In this document: positions 1-5,142 of the stretch, piece by piece
How positions within the stretch are numbered: the stretch's first letter is position 1
Layout: each line of letters opens with the position of its first letter
DNA from: Planctomycetota bacterium
Lineage (GTDB): Bacteria; Planctomycetota; UBA1135
Length of the DNA stretch: 5,142 nt
NCBI GenBank assembly: GCA_014382465.1
Contig: JACNJP010000505.1
Location: 1 to 5,142, forward strand
Reading direction: 5' to 3'
Made by a program: the position numbers and the translations under genes
The notes under the pieces: generated by a model
What the model saw: the letters and a program-made list of their open reading frames with translations, nothing else
What the model was told of the DNA's origin: nothing
Databases searched by the model: none

Positions 1-100
1 CCGAGTGGTACCGGGTCAGGGTGATCTCGCCGTTCTGGGTCGTGATCTCGGCGAGGCGGACGCGGCTCCGCACGGGGTCGAGGCCGGCTCCTAGGCTCAT
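1..100 (-). CDS. N-terminus of a probable PilM-like (actin-like ATPase) protein, cut by window edge
   Basis: The first 33 codons of a minus-strand gene are visible, starting at the ATG at 100-98 and running off the left edge. The start reads MSLGAGLDPVRSRVRLAEIT and continues with a short turn (QNGEITLTRYHS). The pattern 'G-x-D then V-R-x-x-E, then a glycine turn and a second strand' is the usual opening of PilM/actin-fold ATPases, in which the first beta hairpin contributes to the nucleotide pocket. In type IV pilus and type II secretion systems PilM-like proteins sit on the cytoplasmic side of the inner membrane and bind a membrane partner. The start is supported by a GGAGAG sequence 6 bases upstream and by its position one base after the stop of the FHA gene. 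The identification rests on 33 residues, so another ASKHA-fold protein, or an unrelated one, is possible. That a gene starts here is much more certain than its name. Confidence 0.5.
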   Translation of the reverse strand, partial: MSLGAGLDPVRSRVRLAEITTQNGEITLTRYHS

Positions 101-101
101 C

Positions 102-1853
102 TCAGCTCTCCATCCAGGCGGCGAGAACGGGGTAGGCCCGGTGAAGGGCGTTCATCAAGCGGCTCCGGTACTCCGAAGCCTGCTGGCGCCGGGCGGCGCC
201 GAGCTGGTCGGCTTCGGCCACCAGCACCTCGACCATGGCCATGGCCTCGCGCTCGATCTCGGTGCCGGGGAAGCGGGCGGCCAGGGAAACGGCGCGCTCC
301 TCGACCCGCCTCATCTCGTCCTCGGCGGCCAGGAACAACGCCTCGGCCACCGATTGCTCGAGGGCCGCCAGCTCCTGGCGCCCGCCGGCGACCACCCGGT
401 CCCGGAGCCGCTCGGTCCGCAGCACCTGGTCCTCGTCGATCGGCCAGCGATTGACGAGCTCGCGGGCGGCGCTGAGCAGCGCCGCGCTGTCGCGGTCCTG
501 GTCGGCCCGGCGGATGGCGCGATCGAGGCGGGCGGCCTCGTTCAAGGGCGCCTCGAGCTTCCAGCTCAGGCGGAAGGCCGGGAGTTGCTCGAAGCCGAGG
601 CCGTCGGGGCCGGCGACCACCCGGACCGGCCGGTCGAAGCGGGCCCACATCTTGGCCGGGCCGCGCAGCAGCAGGCCGGTGGCCTGCTGGATCTCGCCGC
701 CGTCGCGCGAGTTGAGGGGCGCCCCTTCGGAGAGCACCAGCAGGTCCTGCTCGGGACCGGGACGCAGCCGGAGCCAGCCGTCGGCGGCGGGTTCGAAGCT
801 CGCCCCGTCCTCGGTCGGGCTCCACGAGCCGCCGGTCCCAACCGCCCGCAGCAGCGGAACCCCCTGGCGGTCGAACAGGAGGTTGGCGCCCGCGTGGACC
901 ATGCTCCAGCCGATCGCCGGCTGGCTCTCGGTCGCCTGGGCCTCGGATTCGCCCGCCCGCAGCCCGCGCACCACCGCGCCGGACTCCAGCAGCAGGCTGA
1001 CGCGGAACCAGCCGCCGGCCTCGCACGGGAGCGCGATCTCGGTCGGTCCGGAGCCGAGAGCGCCGCCGGCCCACGACGCCGAGGCGGACTCGGCGCCTTC
1101 GGAGCCGAATTCGAGCACCGGCCAGACGCGGCCGCCGCTGACCTCGGCCTCGAGCACCAGGCCGCACCCCGGGGCATCGAAGCGGCGCGTCAGCACCGCC
1201 CGCTGCGAGCCTTCGGCGCGCGCCCGCAGCGCCTCGCCTTCGATCGCCAGACCGGCGCCGAGCTGCCAGGAAGCGGCCGCCTCCTCGCCGAAGCGGCCGA
1301 GCCCATCGAGCAGGTCGGCAGGGCCGCTGGCCCCGACGGCCGGGCCGGGAACGGCGCCGGCGGAGACCGGCCCGGGCTCGGGGTCGTCGCCGCCGAGGAA
1401 CCACCAGGCGGCGGCCCCGATCGCCACCACGAGCAGCAGGAACAGCAGCGGGCCGCCGCGCTTCTTGCTCCCCATGGCCTGCTGCAGCGCCCGCCGGTGG
1501 AGGTCGCCGCCGCCGGCCTCCTCGTCCTCGCCGAGGCCGGCCGCGGCTCCTCCGCCGCCCGCCTCCGGGGTCAGGAGCCGGAGCTTGACGTCGCCGAGGC
1601 GCATCTCGGTCCCCGGGAACCACTCCCCTTCCTGAACCTTGAGCCCGCCGGACCAGGTCCCGTTGGTGGAACCGAGGTCCCGGAAGCGGACCGTGTCGTC
1701 GGCCTCCACCACCATTTCGAGGTGCTGGCCGGACACGGCCGAGCCATGCAGGACCAGGCCGGCAGATGAGTTGCGGCCGAGGAGGTAGGTACCGGAGCCG
1801 AACTCAGCGACCCGGCCTTCCTCGGGGCCGTTGAGGATCTCGATGCGAATCAT
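102..1853 (-). CDS. FHA-domain protein with one membrane helix, beta-rich region and helical C-terminus
   Basis: The protein has 583 residues. Residues 1-95 form an FHA phosphothreonine-binding domain with all its hallmarks: GR at 26-27, S-x-x-H at 41-44 (SGQH) and the GSTNGT loop at 61-66. A Gly/Ala/acidic linker (about 96-120) leads to a basic patch (SKKR) and one strongly hydrophobic segment at about 134-153, so the FHA domain should be cytoplasmic and the rest outside the inner membrane. Residues about 195-430 are rich in predicted beta strands (repeated hydrophobic/Trp alternation, as in W-Q-L, V-W-P-V-L-E-F and S-W-K-L). They loosely recall two concanavalin/LamG-like units, but I cannot assign a family. 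Residues about 437-583 are charged and helical, TPR- or coiled-coil-like. The ATG at 1853 is chosen because FHA homology begins at once (MIRIEI) and a GGAGGGG lies upstream. The gene is probably coupled to the PilM-like gene after it. The FHA call is firm; the role is unknown, possibly linking kinase signalling to an envelope complex. Confidence 0.85.
   Translation of the reverse strand: MIRIEILNGPEEGRVAEFGSGTYLLGRNSSAGLVLHGSAVSGQHLEMVVEADDTVRFRDLGSTNGTWSGGLKVQEGEWFPGTEMRLGDVKLRLLTPEAGGGGAAAGLGEDEEAGGGDLHRRALQQAMGSKKRGGPLLFLLLVVAIGAAAWWFLGGDDPEPGPVSAGAVPGPAVGASGPADLLDGLGRFGEEAAASWQLGAGLAIEGEALRARAEGSQRAVLTRRFDAPGCGLVLEAEVSGGRVWPVLEFGSEGAESASASWAGGALGSGPTEIALPCEAGGWFRVSLLLESGAVVRGLRAGESEAQATESQPAIGWSMVHAGANLLFDRQGVPLLRAVGTGGSWSPTEDGASFEPAADGWLRLRPGPEQDLLVLSEGAPLNSRDGGEIQQATGLLLRGPAKMWARFDRPVRVVAGPDGLGFEQLPAFRLSWKLEAPLNEAARLDRAIRRADQDRDSAALLSAARELVNRWPIDEDQVLRTERLRDRVVAGGRQELAALEQSVAEALFLAAEDEMRRVEERAVSLAARFPGTEIEREAMAMVEVLVAEADQLGAARRQQASEYRSRLMNALHRAYPVLAAWMES
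106..111 (-). promoter_or_regulatory. Shine-Dalgarno-like site for the PilM-like gene, inside the FHA gene
   Basis: The minus strand reads GGAGAG here, followed by CTGAG and then the ATG at 100-98, a plausible ribosome-binding spacing. The site overlaps the last codons of the FHA gene, whose TGA lies between it and the next ATG. This arrangement is typical of translational coupling and helps fix the start of the downstream gene. Confidence 0.55.
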
Positions 1854-1894
1854 GCAGAAGTGGGGTTCCCCTCCGGACTTCCGTGCGAGCGAGC

Positions 1895-1923
1895 AGTCTA
1901 GGGGGACGCACGGAGCCGGGCAA
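1895..1923 (-). promoter_or_regulatory. Candidate sigma-70-type promoter of the FHA gene
   Basis: Read on the minus strand, TTGCCC (1923-1918) and TAGACT (1900-1895) are separated by 17 bases. Each matches four of six consensus positions. Transcription would start near 1888, giving a leader of about 35 bases that includes the GGAGGGG at 1874-1868. In such GC-rich DNA chance matches are fewer than in AT-rich DNA, but this remains a pattern match only. Confidence 0.35.
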
Positions 1924-1964
1924 TGCGACGGCCCCACCCACCTATGCCTGCGAGGCCGGAGGGT

Positions 1965-1970
1965 TACGAT
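1965..1970 (+). promoter_or_regulatory. Possible -10 element of rsmE
   Basis: TACGAT matches four of six positions of the TATAAT consensus and ends 13 bases before the rsmE ATG. Transcription from it would give a leader of only a few bases, or none. No convincing -35 is found at the right distance (CTATGC at 1942-1947 is poor). Confidence 0.2.
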
Positions 1971-1983
1971 CCTCGCCGGACGC

Positions 1984-2709
1984 ATGAGATTCTTCTTCCT
2001 TCCGCACCTGCCGACGACCACCAGGGGGCCGTGGACGCCTCCGCGGGAGCTGCTGCGGCATCTCAAGGCGCTGCGACTGGCGCCGGAGGAGGAGTTCCTG
2101 CTGCTCCATCCGGCGGACGATGGAGCGGCGCTGCGGGTCCGGTGGCCCGGCGACACCCACCTGGAGCTGCGCGGAACGGAGCCCAGGCCGGAGCTCCCGC
2201 TGCGGCCGGTCACTCTGGCCACCGCCTGGCCCAAGGGCCCGCGGGCCGATGAGCTGGTCGCTCGCGCCGCCGAGGCCGGGGTCGGGCGCATCCAGCCGCT
2301 GGTCTTCGAGCGCAGCGTCGCCGGCCGGGAGGCCTTCACCAGCTCTCGCCTCGAGCGCTGGCGGCGCCTGGCCCAGGAGAGCTGCCAGCAGTGCCGCAAC
2401 CCGCGACCGCCGCGGATCGAGGCCAGCCCCATGCCGGTCGGCCAAGCCCTCGGCGCCTTCCCGGAGGCGTGGCTGGTGCAGCTCGTGCCCGGCGCCCCGC
2501 GGCTGATTGACCGGCTCGAACTGGGACCAGCGGGCGAGGTCGTGCTCCTGGTCGGGCCCGAAGGCGGCTTCTCGGCCGCCGAGTCGGCGCTGTTCGCCGA
2601 GCACGGGATCGAGCCGGCCGGGCTGCTGCCGACCGTGCTCCGGATCGAGGCGGCCGGGCCGCTGGCGGCCGCCATCTGCCAGCACCAGGCGGCCTCCCCC
2701 GCCGGTTGA
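1984..2709 (+). CDS. rsmE: 16S rRNA (uracil-1498-N3)-methyltransferase RsmE
   Basis: This 241-residue protein matches the RsmE family in length and order. RsmE methylates N3 of U1498 in helix 44 of 16S rRNA in the assembled 30S subunit, using S-adenosylmethionine bound in a SPOUT trefoil knot. The N-terminal PUA-like part starts MRFFFLPHLP and has the family's 'H-L-x-x-L-R-L' element at 26-32. The knot domain shows KGPRADELV at 84-92 with A-G-V-x-R-I-Q-P following (98-105), R110-S111, an E-S-C-Q-Q-C-R stretch at 132-138, the SAM-loop signature GPEGGFSAAE at 191-200, and the final knot element LRIEAAG at 219-225. The last element is slightly divergent, because most members read G-P-R-I-L-R-x-E-T-A. 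The ATG at 1984 is chosen because the family N-terminus begins exactly there; upstream in-frame codons have no family resemblance. No good Shine-Dalgarno sits at normal spacing (GGAGGG at 1958-1963 is 20 bases away). It converges on the radC-like gene with a 3-bp gap. Confidence 0.93.
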   Translation: MRFFFLPHLPTTTRGPWTPPRELLRHLKALRLAPEEEFLLLHPADDGAALRVRWPGDTHLELRGTEPRPELPLRPVTLATAWPKGPRADELVARAAEAGVGRIQPLVFERSVAGREAFTSSRLERWRRLAQESCQQCRNPRPPRIEASPMPVGQALGAFPEAWLVQLVPGAPRLIDRLELGPAGEVVLLVGPEGGFSAAESALFAEHGIEPAGLLPTVLRIEAAGPLAAAICQHQAASPAG

Positions 2710-2712
2710 CGG

Positions 2713-3327
2713 CTACATCCAGCCCTGCTCGAGGAAGGAGACATAGCGGCCGGCGCCGCAGACCACGTGGTCGAGCAGCTCCACCCCGAGCAAGCGGCCG
2801 GCCCGGACCAGGCGGCGGGTGGTGGCCCGGTCCTCGGCCGAGGGTTCCGGGTCGCCGGAGGGGTGGTTGTGCGCCACCACCACGGCGGCCGCGCGGTGGA
2901 CCAGGGCCGGGCCGAAGACCTCCCTCGGGTGCACCAGGGAGGCGGTCAGGGTGCCCTCGCTGATCTGCTCCTCGTGCTGCAGCCGGCCCTTGGCGTCCAG
3001 ATAGAGGGCGCGGAAGCACTCCACCCGGCAGCCGGCGAAGCGGGGCGCGAGGAAGCGCCAGATGTCCGCGCCGCCGCGCAGGGGCTCGGCCAAGGGCGCC
3101 GCCACGATCACTGCCCGGCGCCCGAGCTCCAGTCCGGCTGCCAGGCGCCGAGCCGCGCTCGAGGTGATCGCGAGGCGGTGGCGCAGTTCCGCCGGCGGCA
3201 GCCCGAGCAGGCCCGCGGGGCCGCCGCTGCGGGCATAGCTGGCGGCGAGCTCGGACTCGGGCGCGACGCCCAGGGCCCGCGCGAGCAGCTTCAGGTCATC
3301 GACCTCCTGGCAGGGCGCGACGGTCAT
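2713..3327 (-). CDS. radC: RadC family JAMM/MPN-domain protein (UPF0758)
   Basis: A 204-residue RadC-family protein. The C-terminal JAB/MPN domain (about 85-204) has a complete zinc metalloprotease-type JAMM signature: E103 in VECFRALYLD, then H153-x-H155 in HNHPSGDP, followed seven residues later by S163-x-x-D166. The family's S-x-G-T-L element (123-127) and H-P-R-E-V-F (133-138) are also present. The biological role of RadC is unsettled: the original DNA-repair assignment in E. coli was later withdrawn, and the family is often found near mobile elements or competence genes. The N-terminal part (1-72) aligns in outline with the family helix-hairpin-helix region, but it is short, and the usual G-I-G hairpin is replaced by I-T-S-S (54-57). 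The ATG at 3327 is 37 bases after the peptidase stop, so co-transcription is likely, although only a GGGG directly before the ATG could serve as ribosome site. The stop TAG faces the rsmE stop. Confidence 0.88.
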   Translation of the reverse strand: MTVAPCQEVDDLKLLARALGVAPESELAASYARSGGPAGLLGLPPAELRHRLAITSSAARRLAAGLELGRRAVIVAAPLAEPLRGGADIWRFLAPRFAGCRVECFRALYLDAKGRLQHEEQISEGTLTASLVHPREVFGPALVHRAAAVVVAHNHPSGDPEPSAEDRATTRRLVRAGRLLGVELLDHVVCGAGRYVSFLEQGWM

Positions 3328-3339
3328 CCCCAGGCAGAC

Positions 3340-3351
3340 GCCGCCGGCGGC
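3340..3351. repeat. 12-bp perfect palindrome between peptidase and radC-like gene
   Basis: GCCGCCGGCGGC is its own reverse complement and lies in the 37-bp gap between the two minus-strand genes. There is no T-run after it on the minus strand, so it is not a normal intrinsic terminator. Palindromes of G and C arise easily in DNA of this composition. Confidence 0.5.
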
Positions 3352-3364
3352 CGGGGGTTACGCC

Positions 3365-4603
3365 TTAACCTTCCGCGGCCAGGGCCCGCCGGTGCTCGGC
3401 GTCGACGTCGGCGAGCAGCTTGCCGAAGGTCTGCCGGAAGGCGTGCTCGAAGCCGCTCTGGCGCAGCTTCTCGAACAGCAGCGGATAGGCGGTGGTCCCG
3501 TACTCCTCGGCCAGGAAGCGGCACAGGGACAGGCTGTAGTCGTAGGCGCCGGCCACCCGCTGGCGCTGCTTCCAGGCGGTCCAGTCGCCGCCCAGCTCGG
3601 CGAGCGAGGGCGCGCCGGAGGAATTCAGGCGCTGGCGGGCCCGGAGCACCGGCCGGTCCTCGACCAGCTGCGCCATGCCCTCCTGGAACCAGGTCGGCAG
3701 GGGCGGGCCGAGCCGGTGGAGGGCGGCGTGAACGAACTCGTGGCGCATGGTCGCCCGGAGCTTGACGGCGTCGGCGCGGTAGTCGCCGACCGAGAGCCGG
3801 ACGCGGCCGTCGTAGAGCCCCGCCGACCACTCGGGGGCGTCGGCCACGTAGCGCTCGCGGTCGAGCACCAGCACCAGGATGCGGTCGGCCGGCGCCAGGC
3901 CGAAGTCGCGGGCGACCCGGTGGTAGGCGTCCTCCAGGTCGGCCATCAGGTCGGGCACCGCCTCCACCAGGGCCGGCCGGCGCGGGTCGTAGCGGAAGTC
4001 GAAGTGGGCCGAGGCGTCGGTCAGGAAGCCGCGCATCGCCTCCCGCTCCTCCTCGAGCTGGCGCGAGCGGCGCACCAGCGAAGCGTCGTCCGGGGTCAGG
4101 GCCAGCGCCTGGCGCAGGATCTCGACCGCCTCGTCGAGCTCGCCGGCCACCGCGCGGAGGTCGGCGGCCAGCCGCGCGGCGGCGGAATTCTCCGGGAAGT
4201 CGGTCCGCACCCGGTCGACCGTCTCGCGGGCCGCCAGCCGCGCGCCCTGGCGCAGCTGCACCTGCGCCGCCAGGACCTCGTTGTGGCCGCCGTCCCGGTC
4301 GACGCCGGTGCCGGAGCGGAAGGCGGCCAGGGCCTCGGGCAGCCGCCCCAGGTCCAGGTGCCGGCTGCCGAGGTGGCCGAAGGCGCGCGCCAGGTTGACG
4401 GCCACCACCGCGTCGGCAGGCGCCAGCTCCCGGGCGCGCTGGAGGGCGGCGACGGCCGAGATGGCGTCCCCCTGCTCCAGCAGCGAGACGCCGCGTTCGT
4501 TCCACTCGGCGGCGGTGCTGGGCTCCTGGGCACGAACGACGTCCTCCTGCGCCAGCAGGGGCGGGCAGAGCAGGAGCAGCGCGATCAGGGGCGAGGGGTT
4601 CAA
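3365..4603 (-). CDS. Secreted TPR protein with peptidase MA-like (gluzincin) domain
   Basis: A 412-residue protein. Residues 1-18 look like a Sec signal peptide (hydrophobic core I-A-L-L-L-L, likely cleavage after LLA at 18), so it should act in the periplasm or outside the cell. Residues about 34-175 hold three to four TPR-like helix pairs, seen in patterns such as G-x-x-L-L-E-Q-G-D-A-x-x-A-x-x-x-L-x-x-A and L-D-E-A-V-E-I-L-R-Q-A-L-x-L-x-P. Residues about 200-400 form a peptidase MA-like domain with the zinc motif HEFVH at 288-292 and a third ligand E308 in W-F-Q-E-G-M-A-Q, the usual spacing of gluzincins. The catalytic glutamate is E289, so an active metallopeptidase is expected; its substrate is unknown. 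The start is a TTG at 4603, the first possible start in this frame, with no clear Shine-Dalgarno. The signal has no positive charge after this start, although K-R would be encoded just before it. It lies upstream of the radC-like gene by 37 bases and downstream of the kinase by 115. Confidence 0.85.
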   Translation of the reverse strand: MNPSPLIALLLLCPPLLAQEDVVRAQEPSTAAEWNERGVSLLEQGDAISAVAALQRARELAPADAVVAVNLARAFGHLGSRHLDLGRLPEALAAFRSGTGVDRDGGHNEVLAAQVQLRQGARLAARETVDRVRTDFPENSAAARLAADLRAVAGELDEAVEILRQALALTPDDASLVRRSRQLEEEREAMRGFLTDASAHFDFRYDPRRPALVEAVPDLMADLEDAYHRVARDFGLAPADRILVLVLDRERYVADAPEWSAGLYDGRVRLSVGDYRADAVKLRATMRHEFVHAALHRLGPPLPTWFQEGMAQLVEDRPVLRARQRLNSSGAPSLAELGGDWTAWKQRQRVAGAYDYSLSLCRFLAEEYGTTAYPLLFEKLRQSGFEHAFRQTFGKLLADVDAEHRRALAAEG

Positions 4604-4718
4604 GGACCGTTTCTGGGCTTGGGGAGGACCTGGATGCCGGGACCATACGCGGTGGCGCCGAGAAAGCTGGAGCCTCCTTCCAGGATCGCCGGCCAGGAGC
4701 GGGACGGCGGCGCCACGC
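4604..4718. other. Intergenic gap between kinase and peptidase genes
   Basis: This 115-bp stretch holds a short inverted repeat (CTGGA at 4667-4671 and TCCAG at 4679-4683, 7-base loop), followed on the minus strand by CTTTCT. This is a weak terminator-like element at best. A TATGGT at 4647-4642 on the minus strand could be a -10 for the peptidase gene but has no good -35. The peptidase frame stays open through the gap but offers no ATG, GTG or TTG before 4603. Confidence 0.4.
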
Positions 4719-5142
4719 TCAGCCGCTGTAGTCCCGCATGCCCTCGATGTCCGCGATCAGCTCCGCCGGCGTGGAGTAGCGCACCTCGCGGTCCTTGGCC
4801 ATCATCTTCTCGATGATGTAGTGCATCCGCGGCGAGACGCTGCCGCCCTTGAGGGCCTTGCCGCTGAGGCCGGCCAGGATCTGCTTTCTCAGCACCTCCT
4901 CGTCGGTCTCGCCCTCGAAGGGCAGGGCGCCGACCACCAGGTGGTAGAGGGTGGCGCCGAGCGAGTAGATGTCGGCGCGGGCGTCGAGGTCGCTCTCGCC
5001 GCGCGCCTGCTCGGGCGCCAGGTAAGCCGGGGTGCCGAGGGTCGTGTCGTCGCTGGCGCGGCCCTCCATGCCGGCGCCGGCGAAGCCCAGGTCGATCAGC
5101 TTGATCTTGTTGGTGCGGTCGATCATCAGGTTGCCGGGCTTG
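4719..5142 (-). CDS. Serine/threonine protein kinase (Hanks type), C-terminal half, cut by window edge
   Basis: The last 140 codons are visible; the N-lobe and the HRD catalytic aspartate lie beyond the right edge. Counting from the first whole codon, the end of the catalytic loop is KPGNLM (1-6), so K and N of the H-R-D-x-K-P-x-N motif are present. The metal-binding motif is DLG (17-19), a common variant of DFG. The activation segment carries D-D-T-T-L-G-T-P-A-Y (31-40), with candidate phosphothreonines, and ends in APE (42-44). The helix-F aspartate is in A-D-I-Y-S-L-G (56-62), followed by G-A-L-P-F (71-75). Helices G to I end with the family arginine in V-R-Y-S-T-P-A-E-L. These features predict an active kinase. 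The protein stops right after the kinase fold (GMRDYSG then TGA), so it has no C-terminal membrane helix, PASTA or WD40 region; any sensor part would be N-terminal and unseen. An in-frame ATG at 5126 is internal and not the start. Confidence 0.93.
   Translation of the reverse strand, partial: KPGNLMIDRTNKIKLIDLGFAGAGMEGRASDDTTLGTPAYLAPEQARGESDLDARADIYSLGATLYHLVVGALPFEGETDEEVLRKQILAGLSGKALKGGSVSPRMHYIIEKMMAKDREVRYSTPAELIADIEGMRDYSG

Larger units (their letters stand above)
1854..1983. promoter_or_regulatory. Divergent intergenic region between the FHA gene and rsmE
   Basis: This 130-bp stretch must carry the promoters of both divergent genes. It is less coding-like than its surroundings. On the minus side it holds a possible sigma-70 promoter and a GGAGGGG site (1868-1874). 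That site is 14 bases from the FHA start, longer than usual, with a small inverted repeat GGGGTTCCCC (1862-1871) overlapping the gap. On the plus side a TACGAT (1965-1970) lies only 13 bases before the rsmE ATG. No clear operator is visible. Confidence 0.6.

Noticed and set aside
21..1769. A 582-codon open frame on the plus strand opposite the FHA gene (and a 466-codon one at 235-1635)
   Set aside because: Long antisense frames are expected in very GC-rich genes. The translations are rich in Arg, Ala, Gly and Pro with no domain, while the minus strand encodes a clear FHA domain and membrane helix.
1862..1871. Inverted repeat GGGGTTCCCC upstream of the FHA gene as an operator or regulatory hairpin
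   Set aside because: The arms are too short and too close to form a stable hairpin, and no second copy is seen near the promoter.
1854..2744. Upstream extension of the FHA gene frame to an ATG at 2744, giving an 880-residue protein
   Set aside because: The extension is antisense to rsmE, has no domain character, and the FHA fold begins exactly at the ATG at 1853.
3324..4646. A 440-codon minus-strand frame starting with an ATG at 4646, overlapping the peptidase gene
   Set aside because: Its product is an Arg/Pro/Gly/Ala-rich sequence with no motif, while the frame next to it carries TPRs and the HEFVH zinc motif. The ATG is out of frame with the peptidase.
4661..4683. Possible intrinsic terminator after the kinase gene
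   Set aside because: The stem is only 5 bp with a 7-base loop and is followed by CTTTCT rather than a T-run, so it is noted in the gap description but not called a terminator.
3392..4816. A 474-codon plus-strand frame opposite the peptidase and the kinase end
   Set aside because: It is composition-driven, rich in Gly, Gln, Val and Arg without motifs, and it crosses two well-supported minus-strand genes.

Overview
This is a very GC-rich bacterial chromosomal window (almost every third codon position is G or C). It holds four complete protein genes and two genes cut by the window edges. I see no rRNA, tRNA, CRISPR array, insertion sequence or phage gene. The gene mix suggests Planctomycetota or a similar high-GC, signalling-rich phylum such as Myxococcota or Acidobacteriota: a Hanks-type kinase, an FHA protein with a membrane anchor, a TPR protein fused to an MA-type metallopeptidase, and a probable PilM-like gene. 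This placement is inferred from gene content only and is weak.

Layout from left to right. At the left edge is the first part of a minus-strand gene (1-100) whose 33 visible residues resemble the start of a PilM-type actin-like ATPase. One base upstream on the same strand is a 583-residue protein (102-1853): FHA domain, one membrane helix, beta-rich region and helical C-terminus. The stop and start lie within a few bases and a Shine-Dalgarno-like sequence sits inside the end of the FHA gene, so the two are probably translated together. A 130-bp divergent intergenic region (1854-1983) separates them from rsmE on the plus strand (1984-2709), a 16S rRNA m3U1498 methyltransferase. rsmE converges, with a 3-bp gap, on a minus-strand radC-like JAMM protein gene (2713-3327). 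Upstream of radC on the same strand are a secreted TPR/peptidase-MA gene (3365-4603, TTG start) and, after a 115-bp gap, the C-terminal half of a serine/threonine protein kinase (4719-5142).

How the genes may work together. The kinase, the peptidase and the radC-like gene share strand and order and could be one transcription unit, although the 115-bp gap before the peptidase weakens the case at that point. The FHA protein is a phosphothreonine reader in the same neighbourhood as a threonine kinase, so a phospho-signalling link is possible, but nothing in the sequence proves it. The FHA/PilM-like pair suggests a cell-envelope or pilus/secretion apparatus module extending to the left of the window. 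rsmE is a housekeeping gene. I found no clear evidence of a wholly new system. The most unusual item is the FHA-membrane-beta-helical protein coupled to the PilM-like gene.
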